NCBI RefSeq assembly: GCF_001894985.1
Contig: NZ_BCXG01000033.1
Coordinates: 1-49,112 of the forward strand
Direction: 5' to 3'
DNA: 49,112 nt
Origin: Rhodococcus tukisamuensis NBRC 100609
GTDB lineage: Bacteria; Actinomycetota; Actinomycetes; Mycobacteriales; Mycobacteriaceae
This document shows positions 35,905 to 44,085 of this stretch, in pieces (the stretch's first letter is position 1; each line of letters begins with the position of its first letter). The translations under genes were made by a program, and so were the position numbers. The notes under the pieces were generated by a model, which searched no databases, had not been told where the DNA came from, and saw only the letters and a program-made list of their open reading frames with translations.

Positions 35905-37341
35905 TCAGGTTCCGTGGATCGCGCGCCGGTTGTGAGCCGGCCTCGGTCTTCGCAGCGGGTCCACCCAGGCGGGTGGGGTGAACCACGGGAACCCGTCCGG
36001 TTCGATCTGCACGGCCCAGTGGTTCCTGTGGATGATCGTGTGGTGCTTCTTGCAGAGCAGCACGAGGTTCGACAGCGCGGTCGGGCCGCCCTTGGACCAA
36101 TGCCAAATATGGTGGGCGTCGGTCCAGCCGGCGGGTCGGCCGCAGCCAGGGAAGGCGCATCCGCAGTCCCTGGCCACCAGTGCTTTGCGGAGTTTCGGGG
36201 AGATGATTCGGGTGGTGCGGCCGACGTCGAGTGGGTTGCCGCCCCGGTCGACGAAGATCGGGGTGACCTGGGCGTCGCAGGAGATGCGTGCGGCGATGGC
36301 CGCGGAGATCGGGCCGGCCCAGGGCATGGTGGCGTGGCGGCGTCGGCGGTAGTGCCGAGGCGGCCGGACGTCTGAACAGCCGTCGTAGCGTCCGGCGCCG
36401 ACTGGTCCGGTTGCGTTGTCGCGGTGGTAGTCCCAGTCGTTGTCTCGCCACGCTCCGGTCGCGGGTGTGGGTGCGGTCGCTGAGACCGCGTCTCTCAAGG
36501 CATCGACGTCGATGGTCACGGTGACGTGGGGTCGTTCCCCACCTTCCATCGGTCCGCGTGCCGCGTCGAGGTGTCCGCGGATGATCTGTCCGAGGGCGTC
36601 GGCGCGGCGCTTGGCGGCGGATCGGGGGTCGCGGATCGAGTGGCCATGCTCGTCGGTGCTCGGGTGCGGCTTCGACAGGCCGGACAGGGCGGTCTGCAAG
36701 GCTTCGCCGGTCTCGGCGTCGAAACTGCCCTTCACGAGCACCCGACCGCCCAGGGTGGCGCTGGCGTGGAACTCGTTGAGTTCGGGGTTCTCTGCGTCGG
36801 ACGGCAGGTCGTTGTCGCGCTCGAACAGGATCTCCAGTTCACGGGCCCTGTTGCGGAGCTGTGTGGGGTCTTCGACCTGGGCGGCGATGAGCAGGTAGGC
36901 CTCGCAGTCGTCTGGGCGTCCGGTCTCGGGGTCGGGGTGCTCCCAGTCGGTTTCGGCGGGTTCGATGTCGAAGTCGCGGGTGAGTTTCGCGAGGCGAGCG
37001 AGGAAGTTGACGATCACCTGGACGTGGGCGAGTTCGATCCGTCCGTCGTCCAGTACCTCGGCCACCTGCGGGTGCAGGGGCAGCTCGCGGGCGAGGCGGA
37101 CGATCTGGGCGGCGCGGGCACGGTGCATCCGGGTGGCACCGGCGAGCCAGGCGGTGGTGTCGGCGGCGCCGACGTGTTCGGGGAGGCAACGCTGATCGGC
37201 ATCGCGGACCAACCGGACCAGTAGCGCCTCCCTCATGCGCATGTCCTGAACCAGCTCCGGCACCGCCGCCAAAATCTCGGTTTCGTCGAGTCGCCGTGCC
37301 TCGACCCGGGCGGGGTCGGTGAGCATGGCGTCGAGTTTCAT
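35905..37341 (-). CDS. DUF222/HNH-endonuclease protein (13E12 repeat family)
   Basis: A 478-residue protein. The N-terminal DUF222 helical domain (about residues 10-330) has WLAGATRMHRARAAQIVRLA and VLDDGRIELAHVQVI. The C-terminal HNH nuclease has CAFPGCGRPAGWTDAHHIWH, then GGPTALSNLVLLCKKHHTIIH, with the metal/catalytic His residues present. These are the multicopy REP13E12-like proteins of Mycobacterium and Rhodococcus; several such genes carry phage attachment sites. Target and biological role are unknown. ATG 37341 has TAGAAT seven bases upstream, predicting a leaderless mRNA. Confidence 0.9.
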   Translation of the reverse strand: MKLDAMLTDPARVEARRLDETEILAAVPELVQDMRMREALLVRLVRDADQRCLPEHVGAADTTAWLAGATRMHRARAAQIVRLARELPLHPQVAEVLDDGRIELAHVQVIVNFLARLAKLTRDFDIEPAETDWEHPDPETGRPDDCEAYLLIAAQVEDPTQLRNRARELEILFERDNDLPSDAENPELNEFHASATLGGRVLVKGSFDAETGEALQTALSGLSKPHPSTDEHGHSIRDPRSAAKRRADALGQIIRGHLDAARGPMEGGERPHVTVTIDVDALRDAVSATAPTPATGAWRDNDWDYHRDNATGPVGAGRYDGCSDVRPPRHYRRRRHATMPWAGPISAAIAARISCDAQVTPIFVDRGGNPLDVGRTTRIISPKLRKALVARDCGCAFPGCGRPAGWTDAHHIWHWSKGGPTALSNLVLLCKKHHTIIHRNHWAVQIEPDGFPWFTPPAWVDPLRRPRPAHNRRAIHGT

Positions 37342-37348
37342 ACACCAA

Positions 37349-37354
37349 ATTCTA
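37349..37354 (-). promoter_or_regulatory. -10 box for leaderless HNH-protein transcript
   Basis: TAGAAT on the minus strand, followed by seven bases (TTGGTGT) and the ATG at 37341. The region upstream is AT-rich for this genome (TAAACTAG, AATCGAATG). Confidence 0.5.
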
Positions 37355-37461
37355 CTCGCACGTGCATTCGATTTCTAGTTTATTTATGCTGGTCAAAAGG
37401 GGTGCGAATCGGAATAATTCCTGTTCGCGAGGGGCTCGGTCTTTGTCCTGGGCGGGCTCGG

Positions 37462-37962
37462 TCATGACCTGGAGGCCAGACATTGTTGGGCTTCCTTCAC
37501 CGCGTTGGCGTCCTCGGGAAAGAACATCTCGGTGTCTGGCCAGACGGTGCTCTGTCGGGCTGATTGGTCCACACTGACGAGCGGTGCGCTGTCGGCGATC
37601 ACCTTCAGCGCTTGCCCCTCTGGGGGAAGTGAGCCCCCGCCCAATCCCCACACGCCGTGGGATGTCGAACCGTCGCTCCTCCGGAACTGCATGGCGATCG
37701 CGTAGTAGTTGTCGAATGGCGACACGGATGCCTTGCTGCGGGTCCAGGGGTCGCGGACAGCGACTGCCTCGAGCGGCTCGAGGGGGTCGGAGGCCGGCCT
37801 ACCTGCGATCATGTCCATCAAGCTGGAGTCGACAGCGATGCAATTCGCATCAGGCGCACGGCGGATGTCGGCGGTCACGACGGCTGTCAGCCAGGTGACC
37901 GCAGCGGCTGCGGTCAGCGCAACCACCACCGCTCGCCATGACCAACGCTTACGTCCGGCCAA
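37462..37962 (-). CDS. Membrane-anchored protein of unknown function
   Basis: A 166-residue protein from TTG 37962, which has GGGAGG six bases upstream (37969-37974). The N-terminus has a basic start (LAGRKRWSWR) and a 20-residue hydrophobic anchor (VVVALTAAAAVTWLTAVVTA), then an extracellular domain of about 130 residues with DNYYAIAMQFRRSDGST, GVWGLGGGSLPP and a C-terminal QQCLASRS. Two Cys (DANCIAV and QQCLA) could pair. A longer upstream frame opens to 38211 without a ribosome site and is rejected. No family is recognised. Confidence 0.6.
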   Translation of the reverse strand: MAGRKRWSWRAVVVALTAAAAVTWLTAVVTADIRRAPDANCIAVDSSLMDMIAGRPASDPLEPLEAVAVRDPWTRSKASVSPFDNYYAIAMQFRRSDGSTSHGVWGLGGGSLPPEGQALKVIADSAPLVSVDQSARQSTVWPDTEMFFPEDANAVKEAQQCLASRS

Positions 37963-38060
37963 CTGTCGCCTCCCAATTTCACTGCGAGGCGTATCCGTCG
38001 CTACTGGGTGTTCGTGCCTGGGGGATGGCAACGATGCGGATCGCACCAGGCCCGGCCGAC

Positions 38061-38870
38061 CTACTTGCTGTCCCGGAACACCGGCTCCCGCTTCTCCCGC
38101 CGCGCGAGGGTGGCCTCCTCGAAGTTGTCGGTCATCAGCCGGACCATCAGCTGGCCCAGGCCCTCCTGGTTCATGTGCTGGGCCATCGACGACGCGTCCA
38201 GGCTCGACCACAGCGTCCGCTTGGTCAGCTCCACACCGGGCCGGGAGAAGGCCGCGACCCGTTCCGCCAATGTGAACGACTCGTCGAGCAGGTTGGGGCG
38301 GTCGACCAGGCGGGAGACCAGGCCGATCCGTTCGGCCTCGGCGGCGTCGATGTCGCGGCCGGAGAGCATGATCTCGAACGCCCTCGACGAGCCGATCGCG
38401 CGCGGCAGCAGATAGCTCAGACCGAGTTCGCTGGCGGTCAGCCGGTTGTTGATGCCCGCCGCCCGGAAGTAGGCGTCGCGCGAGGCCAGCCGGATGTCCG
38501 CGGCCAGCGACAGGCAGAACCCGCCGCCGATGGCGGCGCCGTTGACGGCGGCGATCACCGGCTGGTGCATGCGGCGGATCGCCAGCACCACGTCATCGAG
38601 GATCTCCATGGCGCGCAGCGCGATCGACGGCCTGGTCAGGCCGTCGATGTGCGGCGGGCTGCCGGCGGAGGACTGGTCGGCTCCGGAGCAGAACCCGCGG
38701 CCCGCGCCGGTGAGCACCACCGCACGCACCGAGTTGTCGTTGCTGATCGACTCGAGGGACTCCTTGAGCGGGACCATCACGTCGAAGGCCATGGCGTTCA
38801 TCCGCTCCGGGCGGTTGAGGGTCACCAGGGCCACATTCTCGCGGGGCCGCTCGACCAGGACAAAGCTCAC
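38061..38870 (-). CDS. Enoyl-CoA hydratase/isomerase (crotonase family)
   Basis: A 269-residue crotonase. The oxyanion-hole motifs are RMNAMAFDVM with AVVLTGAGRGFCSGAD, and AAVNGAAIGGGFCLSLAADI; the Glu in TASELGLSYLLP is near the usual catalytic position. It hydrates or isomerises 2-enoyl-CoAs in fatty-acid or related degradation. GTG 38870 is preferred because AGGAG (38879-38883) lies eight bases upstream; TTG 38888 would place the site inside the gene. Which Ech subclass is unclear. Confidence 0.9.
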   Translation of the reverse strand: MSFVLVERPRENVALVTLNRPERMNAMAFDVMVPLKESLESISNDNSVRAVVLTGAGRGFCSGADQSSAGSPPHIDGLTRPSIALRAMEILDDVVLAIRRMHQPVIAAVNGAAIGGGFCLSLAADIRLASRDAYFRAAGINNRLTASELGLSYLLPRAIGSSRAFEIMLSGRDIDAAEAERIGLVSRLVDRPNLLDESFTLAERVAAFSRPGVELTKRTLWSSLDASSMAQHMNQEGLGQLMVRLMTDNFEEATLARREKREPVFRDSK

Positions 38871-39056
38871 TGCCGGTCTCCTGTTCAACGACGGACGTAG
38901 ATCGCGCCGACACTACGGCGTATCCGGCGCCAACCCGACGAGACGCGCTCGCCAAACGCGTCGTCCGATTCCCGCCAGCGCCGAGTCCCGGGATCTCGCA
39001 GTCTGATTCAGGCGACCACGTCGCCACCTTCAGTAGATCTCCCGAAAGGACTCATC

Positions 39057-39815
39057 ATGTCTTCGCGCCTGGACTCAAAGGTCTTCATCGTCACCGGCGG
39101 CACCTCCGGCATCGGTCTCGCGGTTGCTCGGCGGCTCACGGCGGAGGGCGCCGCGGTAGTGCTCGGTGCCCGCCGCAGGGACGTCGGTGAGGACGCTGCC
39201 GTGAGCATCCGCGCCGCGGGTGGCACCGCGATCTTCGTGCCGGCGGATGTGTCGGTGGAGGCGGATGCCGCGGCGCTGGTCGCCGCCGCGGTCGCCGAGT
39301 TCGGGCGGCTGGACGGGGCGTTCAACAACGCGGGCGGTGTCAATGCGTCCGGTCCGGTATCCGGTATCGACGGCGCCGACTGGGACGCGGAGTTCGCGCA
39401 GAACGTCACCAGCGTCTTCAACTGCCTCAAGCACCAGATTCCCGCGGTCCTCGAGACCCGCGGGGCGATCGTCAACAACGCGTCGAACCTGGGGGTCGTC
39501 GCGCTCCCCGAGGTCGCGCCCTACGTTGCCGCCAAGCACGCCGTCGTGGGCCTGACCAGGTCCGTCGCGCTGGAGGTTGCCGAGCGGGGCGTCCGGGTCA
39601 ACGCCATCACCACCGGAGGGGTCGACACGCCGCTCTCCCGCGGGTCCATGGCACCCACCGACGAGGCGATGGCGCAGATAGCCGCCCTGCACCCGGTCAA
39701 CCGCGTTGCACAGCCGGACGAGATCGCACCGTTCGTCGCGTTCCTGCTGAGCGACGAGGCGTCGTTCGTCACCGGTGCGGCTCTGTCGATCGACGGCGGC
39801 TTCACCGCGCGTTGA
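39057..39815 (+). CDS. SDR-family oxidoreductase
   Basis: A 252-residue classical short-chain dehydrogenase. The nucleotide loop [15 protein letters not shown] is present, the NNAGG strand end, the catalytic YVAAKH (Tyr-x-x-x-Lys) and an [13 protein letters not shown] segment. [10 protein letters not shown] end matches the Rossmann SDRs. Ser in NNASN is the third catalytic residue. ATG 39057 follows GAAAGGACTC (39044-39053). Substrate unknown. It converges with the permease gene (15 bases apart). Confidence 0.9.
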   Translation: MSSRLDSKVFIVTGGTSGIGLAVARRLTAEGAAVVLGARRRDVGEDAAVSIRAAGGTAIFVPADVSVEADAAALVAAAVAEFGRLDGAFNNAGGVNASGPVSGIDGADWDAEFAQNVTSVFNCLKHQIPAVLETRGAIVNNASNLGVVALPEVAPYVAAKHAVVGLTRSVALEVAERGVRVNAITTGGVDTPLSRGSMAPTDEAMAQIAALHPVNRVAQPDEIAPFVAFLLSDEASFVTGAALSIDGGFTAR

Positions 39816-39830
39816 GCGGGACCGAGGCGG

Positions 39831-41225
39831 TCAGAGTGCGGCCTTGCGCAGCCTCGCGTTGAGCACCGACAGCGCGGCGATCACGAGAAACAGCACTGTC
39901 GTGGAGATCAGCTGGTTGCGGGCGTCGGCGTCGGTGAGCATCAACAGGATCAGCCCGATGAGGGCGGCCAGGGTGGCCCAGCTCAGGTAGGGGAAGCCCC
40001 ACATCCGCAGGGTCAGCTTGCCCTCGGCCTCGAGCCGCCGGCGCAGCCGCAGCTGCGAGACCACGATGAAGATCCAGATCACCAGCAGCGCGGCCCCGAC
40101 CGCGTTGAGCAGGATCGATAGCAGCGAGTCCGGCAGCAGCCAGTTGAGCAGCACGCTGACGAAGCCGAAGAACACGGACAGCACCACCGCGTTGGTGGGC
40201 ACCCCGGTCTTGGAGAGCACGCCGAGGGCCTTCGGGCCGTCGCCGCGTCGGGCCAGCGAGTACGCCATCCGCGAGGTGCCGTACACGTTCGCGTTGAACG
40301 CCGACAGCAGCGCGACCACCACGATCAGCTCCATCAGCCCCGCGACGTACGGCAGGTTCGCCTCGCTCAGCACCGCGACGAACGGCCCGCTCTGCAGCTG
40401 CGGCGAGTTCCACGGCAGCACCAGCACCATGATGGAGATCGAGCCGATGTAGAACAGGCTGATCCGCCACACCACGCTGCGCACCGCGGTCGCGATTGAC
40501 CGCTCGGGGTCCTTCGACTCCGCCGCGGCGATGGTCACGATCTCGATGCCGCCGAACGCGAACGCGACGACGAGCAGTCCCGCGGCGATGCCGGCGAAGC
40601 CGTTGGGCATGAAGCCGCCCTGCCCGACGAGGTTGGTCATCCCGACCGGGTCGGTGTCCGGCAGCAGGCCGAACACCAGCAGCACGCCGATGACGAGGAA
40701 CGCGACGATGACGGTGACCTTGATGGCCGCGAACCAGAACTCGAACTCCCCGAAGTTGCTGACCTTCGCCAGGTTCACCACCGCGAAGAAGGTGACGAAC
40801 ACCAGCGCGACCACCCACTGAGGTACCCCGGGCAGCCAGCCGTGCACGATCGCGGAGGCGCCGGTGATCTCGGCGCCCAGCACCATGATCAGCATGAACC
40901 AGTACAGCCAGCCCATGGTGAACCCGGCCCACTCGCCGATGCCGATCCGGGCGTAGTGGCTGAACGACCCGCTCGCGGGGATCGCGGCACCCATCTCGCC
41001 GAGCATCCGCATCACCGCGATCACCACGATGCCGGCGATCACGTACGAGATCAGCACGGCGGGGCCGGCCTTCGCGATGCCCACGCCGGTGCCCAGGAAC
41101 AGGCCGGCCCCGATGGCGGACCCGAGACCCATCATCGTCAGATGACGGACCTTGAGCCCGTGGCCGAGGTGGCTGGCGTCGCCCTGCTCCTCGAGCGGCG
41201 CCGGGGAGGTCGAGTTCGCGGTCAT
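39831..41225 (-). CDS. Amino-acid permease (APC family, GABA/AnsP-like)
   Basis: A 464-residue APC transporter with 12 hydrophobic segments. The signature region is GLKVRHLTMMGLGSAIGAGLF with GTGVGIAKAGP, then GEMGAAIPASGSFSHYA and AFAFGGIEIVTIAAAESKDP, which fit the amino-acid/proton symporters (GabP, AnsP, CycA type). ATG 41225 overlaps the dapD stop (TGATG), so it is the second gene of the dapD transcript. Substrate not deduced; a link to lysine/DAP pathway amino acids is inference from coupling. Confidence 0.88.
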   Translation of the reverse strand: MTANSTSPAPLEEQGDASHLGHGLKVRHLTMMGLGSAIGAGLFLGTGVGIAKAGPAVLISYVIAGIVVIAVMRMLGEMGAAIPASGSFSHYARIGIGEWAGFTMGWLYWFMLIMVLGAEITGASAIVHGWLPGVPQWVVALVFVTFFAVVNLAKVSNFGEFEFWFAAIKVTVIVAFLVIGVLLVFGLLPDTDPVGMTNLVGQGGFMPNGFAGIAAGLLVVAFAFGGIEIVTIAAAESKDPERSIATAVRSVVWRISLFYIGSISIMVLVLPWNSPQLQSGPFVAVLSEANLPYVAGLMELIVVVALLSAFNANVYGTSRMAYSLARRGDGPKALGVLSKTGVPTNAVVLSVFFGFVSVLLNWLLPDSLLSILLNAVGAALLVIWIFIVVSQLRLRRRLEAEGKLTLRMWGFPYLSWATLAALIGLILLMLTDADARNQLISTTVLFLVIAALSVLNARLRKAAL

Positions 41226-42178
41226 CAGTCGTTCGCGTGCAGGGCGGCGTTCAGCTCGACGCCGGTGCCCTTGTGCGCGACGACCTCGACTGCGCCGCTG
41301 ACGGAGTTGCGCCGCAGCAGGATGTTGGAGGTGCCGTTGAGGTCCTTGGCCTTGACGACGGTGCCGTCCGGGCCCTGCACCTTGGTGCCCGCGGTGATGT
41401 AGAGGCCCGCCTCGACGACGCAGTCGTCGCCGAGCGAGATGCCGAGGCCGGAGTTCGCGCCCAGCAGGCAGCGCTTGCCCACCGAGATGACCTCCTTGCC
41501 GCCACCGGAGAGGGTGCCCATGATCGACGCGCCGCCGCCGACGTCGGAGCCGTCGTCGACGACCACGCCCGCCGAGATGCGGCCCTCGACCATCGAGTTG
41601 CCGAGGGTGCCGGCGTTGAAGTTCACGAAGCCCTCATGCATGACGGTGGTGCCCGACGCCAGGTGCGCGCCGAGACGGACCCGGTCCGCGTCGGCGATCC
41701 GCACGCCGGACGGGACCACGTAGTCCACCAGCCGCGGGAACTTGTCCACGCTGAACACGGTGACCGGGCCGCGGGCGCGCAGCTTGGCGCGGACCAGCTC
41801 GAAGCCCTCGACCGCGCAGGGGCCGAAGTTCGTCCACACCACGTTCGCGAGCAGGCCGAAGACGCCGTCGAGGTTCAGACGGTGCGGCTGGACCAGGCGG
41901 TGCGAGAGCAGGTGCAGGCGCAGGTAGGCGTCGTGCGCGTCGAGGGGGGCGGCGGCCAGGTCGGCGATGGTCACGCGGACCGCGACCTGGCGGACCCCGC
42001 GGGCCTCGTCCTCGCCGGTCAGCGCGGACAGCTCGGCGGGCACGTCGCCGGCGTCGAGTACGACGGTCCCGGCCTGGGCGAACTCGCCGAGGACGGGCTC
42101 GGGGTACCAGGTGTCGAGGACGACGCCGCCCGTGGTGATGTTTGCGATGCCGACTGCGGATGCTCCCTGAATGCTCAC
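41225..42178 (-). CDS. dapD: Tetrahydrodipicolinate N-succinyltransferase DapD
   Basis: A 317-residue enzyme, the same length as Rv1201c, that succinylates tetrahydrodipicolinate from succinyl-CoA. The left-handed beta-helix hexapeptides run from [17 protein letters not shown] through [13 protein letters not shown] and [24 protein letters not shown], typical of the actinobacterial DapD branch. GTG 42178 is the start; TATTCT (42187-42192 on the minus) lies eight bases upstream as a possible -10. In M. tuberculosis it neighbours dapE (Rv1202), but here 5.6 kb separates them. It overlaps the permease in TGATG. Confidence 0.95.
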   Translation of the reverse strand: MSIQGASAVGIANITTGGVVLDTWYPEPVLGEFAQAGTVVLDAGDVPAELSALTGEDEARGVRQVAVRVTIADLAAAPLDAHDAYLRLHLLSHRLVQPHRLNLDGVFGLLANVVWTNFGPCAVEGFELVRAKLRARGPVTVFSVDKFPRLVDYVVPSGVRIADADRVRLGAHLASGTTVMHEGFVNFNAGTLGNSMVEGRISAGVVVDDGSDVGGGASIMGTLSGGGKEVISVGKRCLLGANSGLGISLGDDCVVEAGLYITAGTKVQGPDGTVVKAKDLNGTSNILLRRNSVSGAVEVVAHKGTGVELNAALHAND

Positions 42179-42358
42179 GGGTAGTCAGAATACCGGCCGG
42201 GCCGGTGGACCCCGACCGGCCTGCGTCGACGGTGCGAGTGGGCGGACCGTCGCCGCGCGCGAGGGCCCCGCGACCGGCACGGCTCGGCTGACCGGCGGCG
42301 ATTCGGAACATTCGGTAGATACCGGGCAAGGTACGCAGCGCTACACAATGATTGGCGC

Positions 42359-42901
42359 ATGACAATTACAAAGAGAACTGCCTCGGCCACGGTGACCGCA
42401 CTCATCGGCACCGCGATGGCCGTTGCGGCGCCGGGGGTGGCCGGCGCCACTGACGCGGCGGACACCTGCCAGCTCGGCTGGTCGAATGTGGGGCCGCGAA
42501 CCTGTGAACAGGCGCCCGTCAAGATGGCACCGGTATGGACGCTGGGGAACGGCATCTGTGCCGGCATGCTGACCGCCGCCGGAAATGCGTTCGACGGACC
42601 GCTGGGGCAGTACTCGGAGGTGCCGGGGGCCGTCCATTCCGTCGAGCTGCGAATCACGCAGGGCTTCTCGCCGCTGGGGGAGTGGGCACCGACCATCCTG
42701 GCCTGCGACGTCAATGCGATCGTCGACTGGCGGAACCTCGACACAGGTCAGAGCGGCACCGTGACTCGGTACGTACCCGCGTCCAATACGAGTTCCCGGC
42801 CGATGATCGTGCAGGTCGGCACGGGTCCGGGTCGGGTTCAGCTGACCATGCGGACCGACCGCCCGAGTTTCCCGGTGTCGACGGAAGTTGTCGTTCCCTG
42901 A
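42359..42901 (+). CDS. Secreted protein of unknown function
   Basis: A 180-residue protein with a Sec signal: MTITKRTASATVTALIG, an Ala/Val core and cleavage around VAGATD (residue 30). The mature part has four Cys (DTCQLG, RTCEQ, GICAGM, LACDVN), likely two disulphides, and beta-rich stretches (VQLTMRTDRP). ATG 42359 has a TACACA box at 42342-42347, about 11 bases upstream. No family recognised. It is the first gene of the dapD-dapE insertion. Confidence 0.75.
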   Translation: MTITKRTASATVTALIGTAMAVAAPGVAGATDAADTCQLGWSNVGPRTCEQAPVKMAPVWTLGNGICAGMLTAAGNAFDGPLGQYSEVPGAVHSVELRITQGFSPLGEWAPTILACDVNAIVDWRNLDTGQSGTVTRYVPASNTSSRPMIVQVGTGPGRVQLTMRTDRPSFPVSTEVVVP

Positions 42902-42917
42902 CGTAACTGCCCGCCCG

Positions 42918-42964
42918 CCCGGCGACCTCTCGCGCCCACGGGTGCCGTTCGAGAGGTCGTCGGG
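42918..42964. terminator. 15-bp stem hairpin after secreted protein
   Basis: CCCGGCGACCTCTCG (42918-42932) pairs with CGAGAGGTCGTCGGG (42950-42964), one G-T pair, across a 17-base loop. It follows the secreted protein by 17 bases. Confidence 0.6.
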
Positions 42965-43072
42965 CGCTGTGCTCTGTGGTCGTCGAGGCCTCGGCAATAC
43001 GGGGTGACTCCCGGGCCGGACTCGACCAGTCGCCAAAACGGCCCGACCGCCGCGGTGGCGGGCTGCTGGGAC

Positions 43073-43519
43073 TCACTCGCGGACCGGCTGAATAAACAAT
43101 GTCGCGACGCGCTCACCCCGTGGGGGATCGAACCGATCCCACCCCAACGAACCCCAGAAACTGTCTGCATCGCTGTACGCGAAGAGCCGCCGATCCGCAT
43201 GCCGCTCCTCAAGAGCGCGCACCACCCCGGTGCCAACACCGCGGCCCCGAGCCGCAATAGCCACCTCGACGCGCTGGATCTCCAACCGATCCCGGTCCAG
43301 CTCCGGCACCCCCACGTGCTCCGGGTTGATTTCACCAAGATCATCCAGCTCGACACGGGCCACCTCCGCAGCGCCCTCCAGCACCTGCACGTACCAGGGG
43401 TCGTCACCGCAGTGACTCGGCCCGACCCACCAGTCCTCCCTCTCGTACGCAACCGCGCGGTCGAACGGCGGGCACCACCGGCGGTCCGCGCCGAAATGAT
43501 CGGTCAACTTCAACGTCAT
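43073..43519 (-). CDS. GNAT-family acetyltransferase (divergent)
   Basis: A 148-residue protein. The core is LEIQRVEVAIAARGRGVGTGVVRALEE (motif A, with RGRGVG acetyl-CoA loop) and LFAYSDADSFWGSLGWDRFD (motif B with the common SD-x-FW-x-xLGW end). The N-terminal half (WWVGPSHCGDDPWYVQVLEG) is unusually Trp-rich. ATG 43519. Substrate unknown; it could be a small amine. Confidence 0.75.
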   Translation of the reverse strand: MTLKLTDHFGADRRWCPPFDRAVAYEREDWWVGPSHCGDDPWYVQVLEGAAEVARVELDDLGEINPEHVGVPELDRDRLEIQRVEVAIAARGRGVGTGVVRALEERHADRRLFAYSDADSFWGSLGWDRFDPPRGERVATLFIQPVRE

Positions 43520-43820
43520 GCCATCAGTTTGAGACCTTCACCGATGCACGGCGTACCGCAGGCAGCAGGACGTGTCATCGGTACAGGTCACGACACCCAA
43601 ACGCAACATCCGGACCGCGGCTCGCACGCCCGGGCTCCCGAGCACGACACCGGGCCGACCACGCCGACACCGCGGTGCCGGCGAAGTGCCGGCCCGAGAC
43701 GCCAGCGACCCCGGCCCAGGCCGCACCGGCACCCACCCTGTGAACCGCCCCCACGACTCGAACCAAAGCACGTAAGGGCCCTCAGCGACCAGCACGGGCC
43801 CACGAGCCAAGGGGGCCACC
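43520..43820. other. Intergenic stretch in the island, no supported gene
   Basis: 301 bases between the GNAT gene and the small membrane protein. The plus strand carries AAGGGGG (43809-43815) as a ribosome site for the next gene. A minus-strand frame at 43538-43897 (119 codons) has mixed third-base composition and overlaps the start of the next gene, so it is not called. Confidence 0.4.
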
Positions 43821-44039
43821 ATGACCCGCACGATCTCCACGCCCGAAGCAGCAGAAGCCATCACCGGCATCGCCAACGCCGCAGCCAACGCCATCACCGG
43901 CGTCGCCCAGGCCGACCCGGCCGCCGCTCAGATCCTCGCGGTCGCACTCGCCGCCGCGATCCTCATCTGCACCACGGCTGGCACCGCGCTGGTGGTCCGC
44001 CACCAGCGCCGCCGCCGCACCCCGCCCACCGACGACTGA
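43821..44039 (+). CDS. 72-residue single-helix small membrane protein
   Basis: ATG 43821 follows AAGGGGGCC (43809-43817). An Ala/Ile-rich amphipathic region (TPEAAEAITGIANAAANAIT) is followed by one membrane helix (AQILAVALAAAILICTTAGT) and a basic tail (RHQRRRRTPPTDD). Small single-pass proteins with a basic C-terminus are common on plasmids and phage. It lies 46 bases before the HEPN-like gene. Unknown function. Confidence 0.6.
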   Translation: MTRTISTPEAAEAITGIANAAANAITGVAQADPAAAQILAVALAAAILICTTAGTALVVRHQRRRRTPPTDD

Positions 44040-44073
44040 CGGGACATGCCGTCACGCCTGAGGCGCCACCTCG

Positions 44074-44079
44074 TAGCCT
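44074..44079 (+). promoter_or_regulatory. -10 box for leaderless HEPN-like transcript
   Basis: TAGCCT ends six bases before the ATG at 44086, placing transcription start at the A of the ATG. No Shine-Dalgarno precedes this gene. It implies expression separate from the small membrane protein gene upstream. Confidence 0.55.
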
Positions 44080-44085
44080 CATCGG

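Noticed and set aside
35905-37341. Reading the HNH/DUF222 gene as an insertion sequence
   Set aside because: No terminal inverted repeats or target duplication were seen around it; such proteins are chromosomal multicopy families.
37963-38211. Upstream extension of the membrane-anchored protein at 37462
   Set aside because: Pro/Gly/Arg-rich composition without a ribosome site; the TTG at 37962 has GGGAGG at the right spacing.
43538-43897. 119-codon minus-strand frame in the island
   Set aside because: Third-base composition is mixed and its start overlaps the well-signalled small membrane gene; kept only as a possibility.
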